This document shows positions 8,751-18,596 of a stretch of 36,456 nt of DNA, piece by piece. Below the pieces are notes generated by a model. It was given only the letters and a program-made list of their open reading frames with translations, had not been told where the DNA came from and did not search any database. The translations under genes were made by a program, and so were the position numbers. Source of the stretch: Candidatus Gastranaerophilales bacterium (GTDB taxonomy: Bacteria > Cyanobacteriota > Vampirovibrionia > Gastranaerophilales > Gastranaerophilaceae); NCBI GenBank assembly GCA_016287985.1, contig JAEEXX010000007.1, forward strand, positions 1 to 36,456. The letters are read 5' to 3'. Each line of letters opens with the position of its first letter. Positions within the stretch are counted from its first letter, which is position 1.

Positions 8751-9941
8751 TTATGATATATTTACCCCTTCAAAGACTTTCTCCAAAATCTTTTTGGCAA
8801 TATTAATTTTGCTGTCTTTTTTAATATGACTTATATTTAGATTTTTATCAAGTATGTAAACTTCATTATTATCTCCGGAAAATCCGATATCTTTTCTTGA
8901 AATATCATTTGCAATGAGATAATCACAGCCTTTATTTTTAATTTTTATTTTTGCGTTTTCCAACAAATTTTCACTTTCAGCACAAAATCCTACTATCTTT
9001 CCTTTGTGTTCCATTGTGCAGATTTCTTTCAAAATATCAGGATTTTGAGTAAACGTAAGAGTAATTTCATTCTCTCCGTTTTTCTTTATTTTTTGCTCGG
9101 AATAATCTTTTATTCTGTAATCTGCAACTGCAGCTGCCATGATTACACAATCCTGCTTGTTTAATTCGGATTTCACGGCAATTTCCATCTCTATTGCGGA
9201 TTCTGATACGATATTTCTATACGGCTTATCAATAGTGAATGTTGAGACTAATGTGACTTCTGCGCCCATAGAATAAGCACAGTCGGCAAGTGCGATTCCC
9301 ATTTTGCCGGAAGAGCAATTTGTAATATACCGAACGGGGTCAATTTTTTCTTTTGTACCGCCTGCTGTTATTAAAATACGTTTTCTGCTCAGCAGTTTGT
9401 TACCATTAAGAATTTCAGAGGTTTTTTCATAGATTTCATCAGGCTCAGGCATTCTGCCTTTCCCTTCTGTTCCGCAGGCAAGATATCCTGAATTTGGTTC
9501 AAGAACTATATATCCTGCATTTTGGAGTTTTCTAATATTTTCTTGCACAAATGGATTTTCCCACATACCGGTATTCATTGCCGGTACAAATAATATTTTT
9601 CCCTTAAAAGCGCAGGCAATAGATGTCAACAGGTTGTCACAGATTCCATTTGCAATTTTAGAAATAGTGTTGGCTGAAGCAGGTGCAATAACAAAAATAT
9701 CTGCCCAATCACAAAGCGAAATATGTTCCGGTTTGTACTCTTCAATTTCATAATTGTTTATGTAAACTTCATTATCCGAAACGGTTTGCAGTGTTAATTT
9801 TGTAACGAAATTTTCTGCGGAAGGTGTCATAACTACTTTAACTTCAGCACCGTTTTTTTTGTATAAACGAATTAACTGCGGAATCTTATATGCAGCAATT
9901 CCGCCTGTTATCCCTACTAAAATTTTCTTACCCTTAAGCAT
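8751..9941 (-). CDS. coaBC: Bifunctional phosphopantothenoylcysteine decarboxylase/phosphopantothenate-cysteine ligase
   Basis: KILVGITGGIAAYK, PAMNTGMWENP, ITAGGTKEKIDPVRYITNCSSGKMG, IAAAVADYR-like segment; start at MLKGKK (9941). Confidence 0.95.
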   Translation of the reverse strand: MLKGKKILVGITGGIAAYKIPQLIRLYKKNGAEVKVVMTPSAENFVTKLTLQTVSDNEVYINNYEIEEYKPEHISLCDWADIFVIAPASANTISKIANGICDNLLTSIACAFKGKILFVPAMNTGMWENPFVQENIRKLQNAGYIVLEPNSGYLACGTEGKGRMPEPDEIYEKTSEILNGNKLLSRKRILITAGGTKEKIDPVRYITNCSSGKMGIALADCAYSMGAEVTLVSTFTIDKPYRNIVSESAIEMEIAVKSELNKQDCVIMAAAVADYRIKDYSEQKIKKNGENEITLTFTQNPDILKEICTMEHKGKIVGFCAESENLLENAKIKIKNKGCDYLIANDISRKDIGFSGDNNEVYILDKNLNISHIKKDSKINIAKKILEKVFEGVNIS

Positions 9942-10046
9942 AAAAGTATTATAACCTAAAAACAAAATGTATCAGTTATAAAAATTTCTAGACAATATGT
10001 TATTTTCGATATAATATTTAATCACAGGTAGTTTTAAGGAATATAA

Positions 10047-11123
10047 ATGAGCAAAAATACTGAAGATTTAGTAATAGGTATACCAAGGGGTATGTCTTTT
10101 TATGAGTATTATCCTTTTTGGTATGGTTTCTTTTCAAGTTTGGGTTTTAAAATTATTCTTTCCGACCCGACGACAAAACAAACAATGTCAGAAGGTTCTG
10201 CTCTGGTTGTAACGGAAACCTGTCTTCCTATTAAAATTTATTTGGGTCATATTATTAATCTTTTAAATAAAGGTGTTAAAAATATATTTGTCCCTTCATT
10301 GCAATCAATAGCTCCAAAGGTTTATAATTGTTCAAAAATTAGGGGTCTGCCTGATTTAGTTCGTAATGTGATAAAAGGGAAATTTAGAATTATTGAGCCG
10401 ACATTGGATAAATCTGCGAAAAATCAAGGTTTGTATACTTTTTTAAAAGAATCAGTTGCGCCTTTTGGGATAACGAGTTTTGAGGAGATAAAAAAAGCAT
10501 CCAAACAGGGATGGAAGGTATACAACAATTTTCATGTCATGATGCGTTCCGGACTCGGTTATAAAAAAGCTCTGAAGTATGCGCTTGAAGGTAAAGTTTC
10601 TCTTGAATCGGATGAAAATTCGGGAATGATTAACATTGCACTCATTTCTCATGGTTATAACATGTATGACGAACGTGCTTGTATGAAAATAATTAATAAG
10701 CTGGAAAAAATGGGTGCGAATGTGTACACTGCATTGCAATTAACAGATGAACAAATGCAAGAAGGATTGACGTCAATAGGTGTTCATAATTATTGGGCAA
10801 ATAGTGCTGAGATGTCAGGTGCTGCAGGTCATTACTTAAAAGATAATAAAATTGACGGTATTATTACTCTTAATGCTTTCGGTTGCGGACCGGATTCTCT
10901 TATGATAGATAGCATTGTGCGTAAAGAAAAAAGCTACGAAAAACCGATGCTTGCTTTAACTATAGATGAGCATACAGGTGAAGCCGGATTTGTTACAAGG
11001 CTGGAAGCATTTATTGATATGCTTTTCCGTAAAAAACGTTCTGCTATTGTAAATAATATCAACCTTGAAGGAGAATCTTTTATCCCGAAAACAAATGTCT
11101 GTGAACAGGTTTTAAAGAGATAA
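10047..11123 (+). CDS. 2-hydroxyacyl-CoA dehydratase activase-related protein (COG3580/DUF2229-like)
   Basis: IGIPRGMSFYEYYPFWYGFFSSLGFKIILSDPT, ETCLPIKIYLGHI, FGCGPDSLMIDSI, LTIDEHTGEAGFVTRLEAF, as in this family. Confidence 0.8.
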   Translation: MSKNTEDLVIGIPRGMSFYEYYPFWYGFFSSLGFKIILSDPTTKQTMSEGSALVVTETCLPIKIYLGHIINLLNKGVKNIFVPSLQSIAPKVYNCSKIRGLPDLVRNVIKGKFRIIEPTLDKSAKNQGLYTFLKESVAPFGITSFEEIKKASKQGWKVYNNFHVMMRSGLGYKKALKYALEGKVSLESDENSGMINIALISHGYNMYDERACMKIINKLEKMGANVYTALQLTDEQMQEGLTSIGVHNYWANSAEMSGAAGHYLKDNKIDGIITLNAFGCGPDSLMIDSIVRKEKSYEKPMLALTIDEHTGEAGFVTRLEAFIDMLFRKKRSAIVNNINLEGESFIPKTNVCEQVLKR

Positions 11124-11320
11124 AGGGGTAAAGTGGTAAATAAAGGAGTAAATAAAAGCCGGTTCCTTATTGTTTCATTACTAATGTTAATGTAAACTTT
11201 TGTAAATTTTAACAAAAATTTTGTCAATTTTGGGGAACAAAAATTGTTCATGTATTTAAGAAGGTAATATTGGTTTAATTATATAAAAAGGTTAGTTGTA
11301 AATATAAGGAGTAATCAATT

Positions 11321-12268
11321 ATGTCAGATGAAATGATGGTACAATCAAGGCCCTCTGTGTTACCCTACGCTTTAGGCGGTGCGGCACTGGGTGCAGCAGG
11401 AGGTGCAGCGTTAACCAAGTGGACAAATTTTAATATTGCTACAAAATATGCGGATAATCCCGGACAAGCAATAGACTATGCTATGGCAGAGATGGTAGAG
11501 CAAACAAATGCTCAAGATAGGTTTGTCCACCAAATGGTAGAAAAAGATAAAGCCGCAGATTCGCCTTGGAAAATTCTGGAAGAGCAAGCAGCAAAGGTAA
11601 AAGAAGCTAATGATGAACTCGGTAAAATTATGCAAGAATCCGGCTGTGCTGATAGAATTACGGATTATCAAAATCGATTGGATGCAATCAAACGGGAGCA
11701 AGACAATGTCTTAGTAGATTTGTTGAGCGGAAATAAAAAGCTAAGCGAAGGTGAAGGCGCAAAAACATTTATTGATACGCTTATAGAATCGACTGATAAG
11801 GATGATAAAAAAGCTGTTGATGAGGCTCTTGCGAGATTTAAAGAAGCATCAAAAGACAAAACTTTTAAAGTCGGTGAAAATGAAGGCGTTGAGTTAGCTA
11901 AAATTACTGATGATAATTTGAAATCCCTAAAAGAATTCAGAGATTTTGTAATGACAGATAAAAGTGTAGTTGAAAGAGCAAAAGAATTGCCCCAATACAA
12001 AGAAATTGCAGAAAAAGCCAAAACAGAAGTCGATGCGCTAAGAACCCTAATAACTTCAAAGAAATCGGACTTCAATTTTGAAAATTATGGAAAAGCATAT
12101 GAAAAATGGAAAGCTGCATATGAAGAAGCAGGGAATAAATTAACTGATGACGTTGTAGCGAAATGTAAGACTCCGAGAATGGGACTTACAATGCTTGCAG
12201 GAGCGGCAGGATTAGCATTAATAGGTGCTTTTATCGGCAAGTTCGCAAATAAGAATAAAGATAAATAA
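11321..12268 (+). CDS. Hypothetical protein, Gly/Ala-rich TM helices at both ends flanking a charged helical domain
   Basis: N-term LPYALGGAALGAAGGAAL; C-term LTMLAGAAGLALIGAFIGKF; middle Lys/Glu-rich, predicted coiled-coil by eye; good upstream AAGGAG. Confidence 0.75.
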   Translation: MSDEMMVQSRPSVLPYALGGAALGAAGGAALTKWTNFNIATKYADNPGQAIDYAMAEMVEQTNAQDRFVHQMVEKDKAADSPWKILEEQAAKVKEANDELGKIMQESGCADRITDYQNRLDAIKREQDNVLVDLLSGNKKLSEGEGAKTFIDTLIESTDKDDKKAVDEALARFKEASKDKTFKVGENEGVELAKITDDNLKSLKEFRDFVMTDKSVVERAKELPQYKEIAEKAKTEVDALRTLITSKKSDFNFENYGKAYEKWKAAYEEAGNKLTDDVVAKCKTPRMGLTMLAGAAGLALIGAFIGKFANKNKDK

Positions 12269-12296
12269 GAGTAATACTCATAAACTAAAGCAAAAG

Positions 12297-12321
12297 GAGC
12301 GGTAAAGTTACCGCTCTTTTT
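12297..12321 (+). terminator. Intrinsic terminator
   Basis: GAGCGGTAA-AG-TTACCGCTC followed by TTTTT. Confidence 0.85.
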
Positions 12322-12405
12322 ATATGGTAAATTATCGACTTTAAAAATCAATCTGTTTGTTTTACAATTTAGTTGAAAATTTCAACTACAGAAGAGGTTA
12401 TTATT

Positions 12406-13233
12406 ATGTGGGAATATTCGGAGAAAGTCTTGGACCACTACAGAAATCCAAGAAATGTCGGAAAAATAGATGATGCAGACTTAATAGGTGAAGCGGGTTC
12501 TTTAGCTTGCGGTGACTCTTTAAAATTATATATAAAACTTGACGGTGATAAAATCAAAGAAGCAAAATTTTTAACATTCGGATGCGGTTCTGCTGTTGCT
12601 TCTTCAAGTATTTTGACAGAAATGATTATAGGAAAAACGCTTGATGAAGTAAGGAAAATTACCAACAAGGACATAGCAGATGAACTCGGAGGGCTTCCTC
12701 AGGAGAAAATGCACTGTTCTGTGATGGGACAGGAAGCATTGGAAGATGCACTCAAAAAATACTATGGCGAAGATGTTGAAATTGGTTTTAGCAAGAGCAA
12801 TGTTGATAAAATCGTTTGCACCTGTTTTAATGTCACAGAAAATCAGATATGGGAAGCTATTAAAATAAACGGCTTAAAAACAGTTGAAGAAGTAACAAAT
12901 TATACAAAAGCCGGAGGAGCATGCGGAAGGTGTAAGGGTGCAATTCAAGATATAATTGATACTTATTACAAAAAGCAGGAATCAGATTCTAAGCTTACTC
13001 CGACTCAAAAAATACTGAGAATAGGAAAAGTTATTGAACAAGAAATTTCTCCGCAGCTTCAAAAAGACGGAGGAGATATTGAACTTATTGACATAGAAGG
13101 AAATACTGTGAAAGTAAAATTAATCGGGGTCTGCTCGTCTTGCAAAAACGCTTCTATGACATTGAAAAACTTTGTAGAATCAGTTTTAAAGGCGAAAGTC
13201 GATTCTAATATAGTGGTTGAACAGGCGGAGTAA
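12406..13233 (+). CDS. nifU: Three-domain Fe-S scaffold protein NifU
   Basis: IscU-like N-domain (MWEYSEKVLDHYRNPRNVGKID), [2Fe-2S] BFD-like middle (CTCFNVTENQI...GGACGRCKG), C-terminal Nfu CxxC (GVCSSCKNASMTL). Confidence 0.93.
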   Translation: MWEYSEKVLDHYRNPRNVGKIDDADLIGEAGSLACGDSLKLYIKLDGDKIKEAKFLTFGCGSAVASSSILTEMIIGKTLDEVRKITNKDIADELGGLPQEKMHCSVMGQEALEDALKKYYGEDVEIGFSKSNVDKIVCTCFNVTENQIWEAIKINGLKTVEEVTNYTKAGGACGRCKGAIQDIIDTYYKKQESDSKLTPTQKILRIGKVIEQEISPQLQKDGGDIELIDIEGNTVKVKLIGVCSSCKNASMTLKNFVESVLKAKVDSNIVVEQAE

Positions 13234-13242
13234 AAGTAATTT

Positions 13243-14427
13243 ATGATATATTTAGACAATAATGCTACAACTCAAGTGGATGATAAGGTTTTAGAAGTTA
13301 TGCTTCCGTATTTAAAATCGGAATATGCCAATCCTTCAAGCATGTACGATTTCGCCAAAAGACCTGCAGAAGCCTTAAAGATTGCAAGGGAACAGGTAAG
13401 AGATTTTTATGGTGCAGGTGATGTAAAAGAAATCTTTTTCACTTCTTGCGGCTCAGAATCTGCAAATATGGCAATTAAAGGGACGTTGAATTGTCACAGA
13501 GAGAAAAAACATATTATAACAACCAAGTTGGAACATCCTTGCGTCTTGAATACTTATAAATTCTTTGAAAATCAGGGGTATGAGGTTGATTATATTTCCG
13601 TAAATTCGCAGGGTGAATTGGATTTGGAAGAATTAAAAGAAAAAATCCGTAAAGATACGGCACTGGTTTCTGTAATGTGGGCAAATAATGAAGTCGGAGT
13701 CGTAAATCCTGTTGAGGAAATTGCTGAGATTATTAAGTCAAAATCGCCTGAAACAATATTCTATGTGGATGGCGTGCAAGCAGCAGGTAAAATCCCGATG
13801 ATAGTAAAAGATACGCAAATTGATATGGTTGGGATTTCAGGACACAAATTTCATGCACCAAAAGGCGTAGGTGCTTTATATGTAAATAAAAAGTGTCGAT
13901 TAACTCCGCTTATAAACGGGGGACATCAGGAAAGAGGACTTAGAGCCGGAACAGAAAATGTTCCTTATATCGCGGGAATGGGAAAAGCTGCTGAACTTGC
14001 GAAGGAATCTCTTACTTATGAAGGAACAGAAGTTAAACGTTTGAGAGATAAACTTGAAATAGGTATTTTAAAAAACGTATTTAATGCAAGACTAAATTCA
14101 TCCGCTTTAAATAGAGTGCCAAATACAACAAATATTGGTTTTGAATACGTGGAAGGTGAGCTTATTCTTCTTCATCTGAGCGATTTTGGTATTTGTGCAA
14201 GCTCAGGCAGTGCTTGCACATCCGGTTCTCTTGAGCCCAGCCATGTTTTAAGAGCTATGGGCATTCCGTTTACAGCACTCCATGGCTCAATCAGATTTTC
14301 TCTATCCAGATTTACCCAAGAAAAAGATATTGATTTTGTCATAGAAAAGATGCCTGCTATAATGGATAAGTTAACGAAAATTTCACCATTTCAGGATGAA
14401 TTAAAAAAATTAAAATCACTAAAGTAG
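13243..14427 (+). CDS. nifS: Cysteine desulfurase, NifS/IscS type
   Basis: MIYLDNNATTQVD, SGHKFHAPKGVGALY (PLP Lys), ASSGSACTSGSLEPSHVL (catalytic Cys loop). Confidence 0.95.
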   Translation: MIYLDNNATTQVDDKVLEVMLPYLKSEYANPSSMYDFAKRPAEALKIAREQVRDFYGAGDVKEIFFTSCGSESANMAIKGTLNCHREKKHIITTKLEHPCVLNTYKFFENQGYEVDYISVNSQGELDLEELKEKIRKDTALVSVMWANNEVGVVNPVEEIAEIIKSKSPETIFYVDGVQAAGKIPMIVKDTQIDMVGISGHKFHAPKGVGALYVNKKCRLTPLINGGHQERGLRAGTENVPYIAGMGKAAELAKESLTYEGTEVKRLRDKLEIGILKNVFNARLNSSALNRVPNTTNIGFEYVEGELILLHLSDFGICASSGSACTSGSLEPSHVLRAMGIPFTALHGSIRFSLSRFTQEKDIDFVIEKMPAIMDKLTKISPFQDELKKLKSLK

Positions 14428-14439
14428 AAGGAAACATAA

Positions 14440-15327
14440 ATGGAAAATATAGAGTTAAACGTAAGTTTTATGATAAAGTTCATTGAAAGTATCGGTAAAT
14501 TTTTTATAAATCATTCCGGCTTCATTTTTGGAGTTTTGATTAATTTGGGAGTAATTTACCTGATATGCAAGGGTATTGATATGTTTAGTCACAAAGTGGA
14601 AGCCAAATTGAGGCAGAAAAATTCCGATTCGCCACTTTTAAATTTAATGCCTATTCTGTCAAAAATGATTAAATTCATTATAATATTTATGTTACTTGCA
14701 AATTTTTTGCAGAGCTTCGGTTATAATGTTGCATCTCTTATAGCCGGTTTTGGTATCACAGGTTTGGCAGTAGGTTTTGCAGCTAAAGAAACTATAAGTA
14801 ATATATTTGGTTCTGTATCATTACTGGCGGATAAGGTTTATAAAGTAGGAGAATATATTTCTTTTAACGGTTATGAAGGAACTGTTGAAAGAATCAATTT
14901 ACGTTCAACTACAATAAGGACGCTAACCGGTTTTCCTGTTAATATCCCAAATAATGTTTTAGCTAATGAAGAAATTACAAACATTTCGCAAGTTAATAAA
15001 CGCCGAATCGATTTGTCAATTGATATCGAATATGGAACTCCGAATGAGAAAATTGACAGAGCTGTTGAAATATTGAAAGAAATTTCAGAAACCGACGATA
15101 AAATTTTAGACGGTGCAATTGCTTTTATTGATAATCTTGCGCCAAGTTCAATTGTAGTCCGGCTGTTTGCACAAACTCATGTGATAAATTATTATGAATA
15201 TCTACAATACAGAGGACAGATAATAAGAAAAATTATACATAAATTCAGAGAAGAAGGAATCAATTTTGCATTCCCTTCCACAAGTGTTTATATAGAAAAA
15301 ACAGGAGAGGGTAAGTTAAATGATTAG
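14440..15327 (+). CDS. Small-conductance mechanosensitive channel (MscS) family protein
   Basis: VASLIAGFGITGLAVGFAAKETISNIFGSVSLLADKVYKVGEYI, MscS TM3/beta-domain signature. Confidence 0.93.
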   Translation: MENIELNVSFMIKFIESIGKFFINHSGFIFGVLINLGVIYLICKGIDMFSHKVEAKLRQKNSDSPLLNLMPILSKMIKFIIIFMLLANFLQSFGYNVASLIAGFGITGLAVGFAAKETISNIFGSVSLLADKVYKVGEYISFNGYEGTVERINLRSTTIRTLTGFPVNIPNNVLANEEITNISQVNKRRIDLSIDIEYGTPNEKIDRAVEILKEISETDDKILDGAIAFIDNLAPSSIVVRLFAQTHVINYYEYLQYRGQIIRKIIHKFREEGINFAFPSTSVYIEKTGEGKLND

Positions 15328-15517
15328 ATTATTAGTTATTATTGCATTGGCATTTGCGGCATTTTGGTGCTATAACAACATCAATTTTTCAAATGTTGCA
15401 AAGGATGCTCAATCGTCAATAAGAAATGAAAAAACAATAAAAGCCGTAAGAGAAAAAAGACAATTTGCTAAGGATGATGCTCAATCTGTAATGGATAACG
15501 GTTATTCTAAAGAATGA
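15320..15517 (+). CDS. Small membrane-anchored hypothetical protein
   Basis: 65 aa, N-terminal hydrophobic helix, overlaps MscS stop and rlmH start (translational coupling). Confidence 0.65.
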   Translation: MIRLLVIIALAFAAFWCYNNINFSNVAKDAQSSIRNEKTIKAVREKRQFAKDDAQSVMDNGYSKE

Positions 15518-15984
15518 AAATTAAGATTATTGCACTTGGAAAAATCAAAGAACAGTTTCTTCGTGATGGAATAAATGAGTTTTTAAAGCGACTTACTCCA
15601 TATTGTTCTGTTGAGATAATTGAACTTCCCCCTATTGAAATTAAAGATGAAAATTTAATTTCAAAAGTATTGGATGAAGAAGGGCAAATGATTTTGTCCC
15701 ATATTAAGCCGGATTCTTACGTAATAACTCTTGAGATACAAGGGAAGCAGTTGTCTTCAGAAGAGTTCGCTTCAAAAATAAATGAAATCAATGTGTCGGG
15801 GGTAAATGATCTGGTCTTTGTAATAGGTTCTTCTTGCGGACTCTCTTCGATTGTTTCTCAAAGAGCTGATTTCAAACTCAGTATTTCCAAGATGACCTTT
15901 TTGCATCAATTTGCAAGGTTATTAATTATAGAACAAATTTATAGAGCATTCAAAATTTTAAAGGGTGAAACTTACCACAAATAA
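15514..15984 (+). CDS. rlmH: 23S rRNA (pseudouridine1915-N3)-methyltransferase
   Basis: MKIKIIALGKIKEQFLRDGINEFLKRL...FVIGSSCGL...LSISKMTFLHQFARLLIIEQIYRAFKILKGETYHK, the RlmH C-terminal signature. Confidence 0.96.
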   Translation: MKIKIIALGKIKEQFLRDGINEFLKRLTPYCSVEIIELPPIEIKDENLISKVLDEEGQMILSHIKPDSYVITLEIQGKQLSSEEFASKINEINVSGVNDLVFVIGSSCGLSSIVSQRADFKLSISKMTFLHQFARLLIIEQIYRAFKILKGETYHK

Positions 15985-15998
15985 AGACATGTCAGATT

Positions 15999-17390
15999 TT
16001 ATACTCTGCCATACATATCTTCATAACGTATTATATCTTCTTCTACAAGCAGATCGCCTTTTTGAACTTCTACTATTTTTAAGTCTTCATTATAAGGATT
16101 TTGAAGAGAATGAATAGCTTTAACAGCGATGTCTACACTGTGCCCTGGGCTTAAAATCAGTTCCTTTCCCTCAAGAACAACCTTTGCTTTGCCTTCCAAA
16201 ACAACCCAGTGTTCACTTCTATGATTATGAGATTGAACAGAGAGTTTTTGCCCCGGATTTACATGAATCATTTTGGTTAAAAATCCTTTTCCTTCTCCCA
16301 AAACAGTATAATATCCCCAAGGGCGATATACAGTTTTATGAACTTTATGTGTAGTATCATTTTGTTTTTTTAAAGTATCGAAAATTTTCTTTACCTCTTG
16401 CGTTTTATCTGCCTTGCAAGCAAGGATTGCGTCTTCGGTTTCAACAAGTACGATGTCTTCCAATCCGATTGTTGCAACAAGTTTTGATGAAGAATAAACG
16501 AACGAATTTTTAGAACCTTCATCAATTACATGTCCTATTTTAACATTACCGTTTTCGTCTTTTTTACTTACATCATATATTGATTTCCAGCTTCCTAAAT
16601 CATTCCAGTCGCTCTTTAGTTGAACCAGCGCAATTTTATCTGACTTTTCCATAATTGCATAGTCAATTGAAATAGAAGGCATCTTATCAAACTCAGTAAA
16701 AGGTATTTCGGAAGATTTCGTAAAATCGAAGTTTTTCAATTTTTCATATATTTCAGGCGTAAATTTAGAAGCTTCGTCCAGCAGCACGGATGCTTTAAAC
16801 ATAAAAATACCGCTGTTCCAATAATAATTCCCGTCAGCCAGGTATTGTTCTGCGGTTTTTTCGTCAGGTTTTTCTACAAATTTATTAACCTTAAAGCCTT
16901 CCGATACTTGTATTTTTGATGTATTTATGTATCCATAACCGGTTTCTGGGTATGAAGGTTTAATACCAAATGTAACAATATAACCTTGTTCCGCAATTTT
17001 TTCACCCTCTTTAACTGTGTCAACAAAGCTCTTAGTATTGTTAATCTTATGATCAGACGGTACAACAAGTATAACCGGATCGGATTTCGATGTTTCGGTA
17101 ATATATTTTGTGCCGAGAATTATTGCAGGTGCTGTATTTTTTGAAATCGGCTCTGATAAAACGACAGGATTTTCCGTAATTGAAGAAAGCTGATATTTGA
17201 CATTGGAAAGATGTTTCACCCCTGTCATACTTACAATATTCTTAGCATTGATACATTCCTTTAGTCTTAAAAATGTTGCCTGCAACAGGCTCTCGCTGGT
17301 TTGAATGTTTAAAAGTTGCTTAGGATAAAGTTCTCTTGACAAAGGCCACAATCTGCTTCCGGAACCTCCAGCTAAAATTAATCCGTACAT
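15999..17390 (-). CDS. manC: Mannose-1-phosphate guanylyltransferase/mannose-6-phosphate isomerase
   Basis: LILAGGSGSRLWPLSRELYPKQLL; C-terminal cupin YRPWGYYTVLGEG...SLQSHNHRSEHWVVLEGKAKV-type segment. Confidence 0.93.
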   Translation of the reverse strand: MYGLILAGGSGSRLWPLSRELYPKQLLNIQTSESLLQATFLRLKECINAKNIVSMTGVKHLSNVKYQLSSITENPVVLSEPISKNTAPAIILGTKYITETSKSDPVILVVPSDHKINNTKSFVDTVKEGEKIAEQGYIVTFGIKPSYPETGYGYINTSKIQVSEGFKVNKFVEKPDEKTAEQYLADGNYYWNSGIFMFKASVLLDEASKFTPEIYEKLKNFDFTKSSEIPFTEFDKMPSISIDYAIMEKSDKIALVQLKSDWNDLGSWKSIYDVSKKDENGNVKIGHVIDEGSKNSFVYSSSKLVATIGLEDIVLVETEDAILACKADKTQEVKKIFDTLKKQNDTTHKVHKTVYRPWGYYTVLGEGKGFLTKMIHVNPGQKLSVQSHNHRSEHWVVLEGKAKVVLEGKELILSPGHSVDIAVKAIHSLQNPYNEDLKIVEVQKGDLLVEEDIIRYEDMYGRV

Positions 17391-17498
17391 ATATCTCTCC
17401 TTAAAGTAATTAATATTTTATCATAAAAAGTGATTAATTGTATAAGTAAATAGGTTAAACTGAGATTTTAGATCCAAAATAGTATTATAGGTTATTTC

Positions 17499-18227
17499 TT
17501 ATTTATTGGTGACATTCTGGAAAGCAGTACGTACATAGTAGTTTTCATCATTCATAAGTTTACTTCTTAAAGGTTTAAATTCAGAATTTTTAATTTCGAG
17601 AACTATTTGGGCAACTTTTTCCCGTATTGTATATTCACTCTCTTCAGAAGCTCTTGTTAAAATCTGTAAAAGCATGTTTGGATCAATTTCATTAACAAAA
17701 AGTTTCAAGCTTTCCAGGCACCAGTAAAGTTTAAAAAGCTGTTTATTAATAACATATTTTTTATCTTTGTATATAAATTTATTCATTTCACTGAAAGTTT
17801 CATCTATAAATTTTATAACAATATTAATATATGCTTTGGAAAAATTCGGCTGTCGTTTCATGAAATTAACGGAGTTGATAACAAGTCTGCATATATTTGC
17901 ATTTATGTCGACAGATGCGTTTGCAAATATTTCGGGATAATTTAAAAAAGCTCCGACATTGTTGTCTGCCGATAAAAGTTCGTCAATTTTTAACGCTGTC
18001 GCTTCACGTATTTTGCCGTCACAACCAATCAAATTGCTTATAAGTATTTCTCCTTCATCTGCATTACATACGTAATCGAGGCATAAAGCAGCTATTTGTC
18101 GTTCCGGAATATTTCCGCATTTAAGCATGTTTATAAGTTCATTATGTGAAAAAATTTTTTCAGAAAGTTCGCACGCAATTTTAAAATGGTTCTTATTATC
18201 TTTATAACAATTCTTGTTCAAGTTCAT
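17499..18227 (-). CDS. Hypothetical alpha-helical (HEAT-like) protein
   Basis: Repeated helical patterns: IAALCLDYVCNADEGEILISNLIGCDGKIREATALKIDEL; EYTIREKVAQIVLEIKNSEF; ENYYVRTAFQNV. Confidence 0.55.
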   Translation of the reverse strand: MNLNKNCYKDNKNHFKIACELSEKIFSHNELINMLKCGNIPERQIAALCLDYVCNADEGEILISNLIGCDGKIREATALKIDELLSADNNVGAFLNYPEIFANASVDINANICRLVINSVNFMKRQPNFSKAYINIVIKFIDETFSEMNKFIYKDKKYVINKQLFKLYWCLESLKLFVNEIDPNMLLQILTRASEESEYTIREKVAQIVLEIKNSEFKPLRSKLMNDENYYVRTAFQNVTNK

Positions 18228-18352
18228 AACCTTATTACTATACAGCTATATTGTAACATAAGTAATGATGAACTTTGATCAAAAAATAGTTTTAATGTAT
18301 GAGAAAGATTATTTGAATCGGTTATATTATATAAATGAACTAAGGAGAAAAT

Positions 18353-18520
18353 ATGAATTTAATACTTAATTTTATACAGAAATGTTTGGTATTCGAAAAA
18401 GAGCCACAAAAAATCGGCTTATGTCAAATTAATGACAATCCGGTGCCTATTAAAAAGAAAGAACCTTCAATAAAAAACAGAGATGTGAAGCTTTCAGATT
18501 TAATGCGCAGAGCAAGTTGA
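18353..18520 (+). CDS. Small ORF, 55 aa, unknown function
   Basis: MNLILNFIQKCLVFEKEPQKIGLCQINDNPVPIKKKEPSIKNRDVKLSDLMRRAS*, with TAAGGAGA RBS 5-11 nt upstream and a hairpin downstream; below the ORF-track length cutoff. Confidence 0.65.
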   Translation: MNLILNFIQKCLVFEKEPQKIGLCQINDNPVPIKKKEPSIKNRDVKLSDLMRRAS

Positions 18521-18546
18521 TATAATTCTAAAGTATTATAAAAATT

Positions 18547-18574
18547 AAATGCTCCGAATAAACTCGGAGCATTT
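18547..18574. terminator. Bidirectional hairpin terminator
   Basis: AAATGCTCCGA-ATAAAC-TCGGAGCATTT between the small ORF and convergent gltX. Confidence 0.75.
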
Positions 18575-18596
18575 AGTGATATTCTTGCGTATTAGA

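Noticed and set aside
10452-11251. Minus ORFs 10452..10739 and 10934..11251
   Set aside because: Antisense to the COG3580-like gene, no domain support.
12406-14427. Nitrogen-fixation island
   Set aside because: Only nifU and nifS are present; no nitrogenase structural or cofactor genes in the window.
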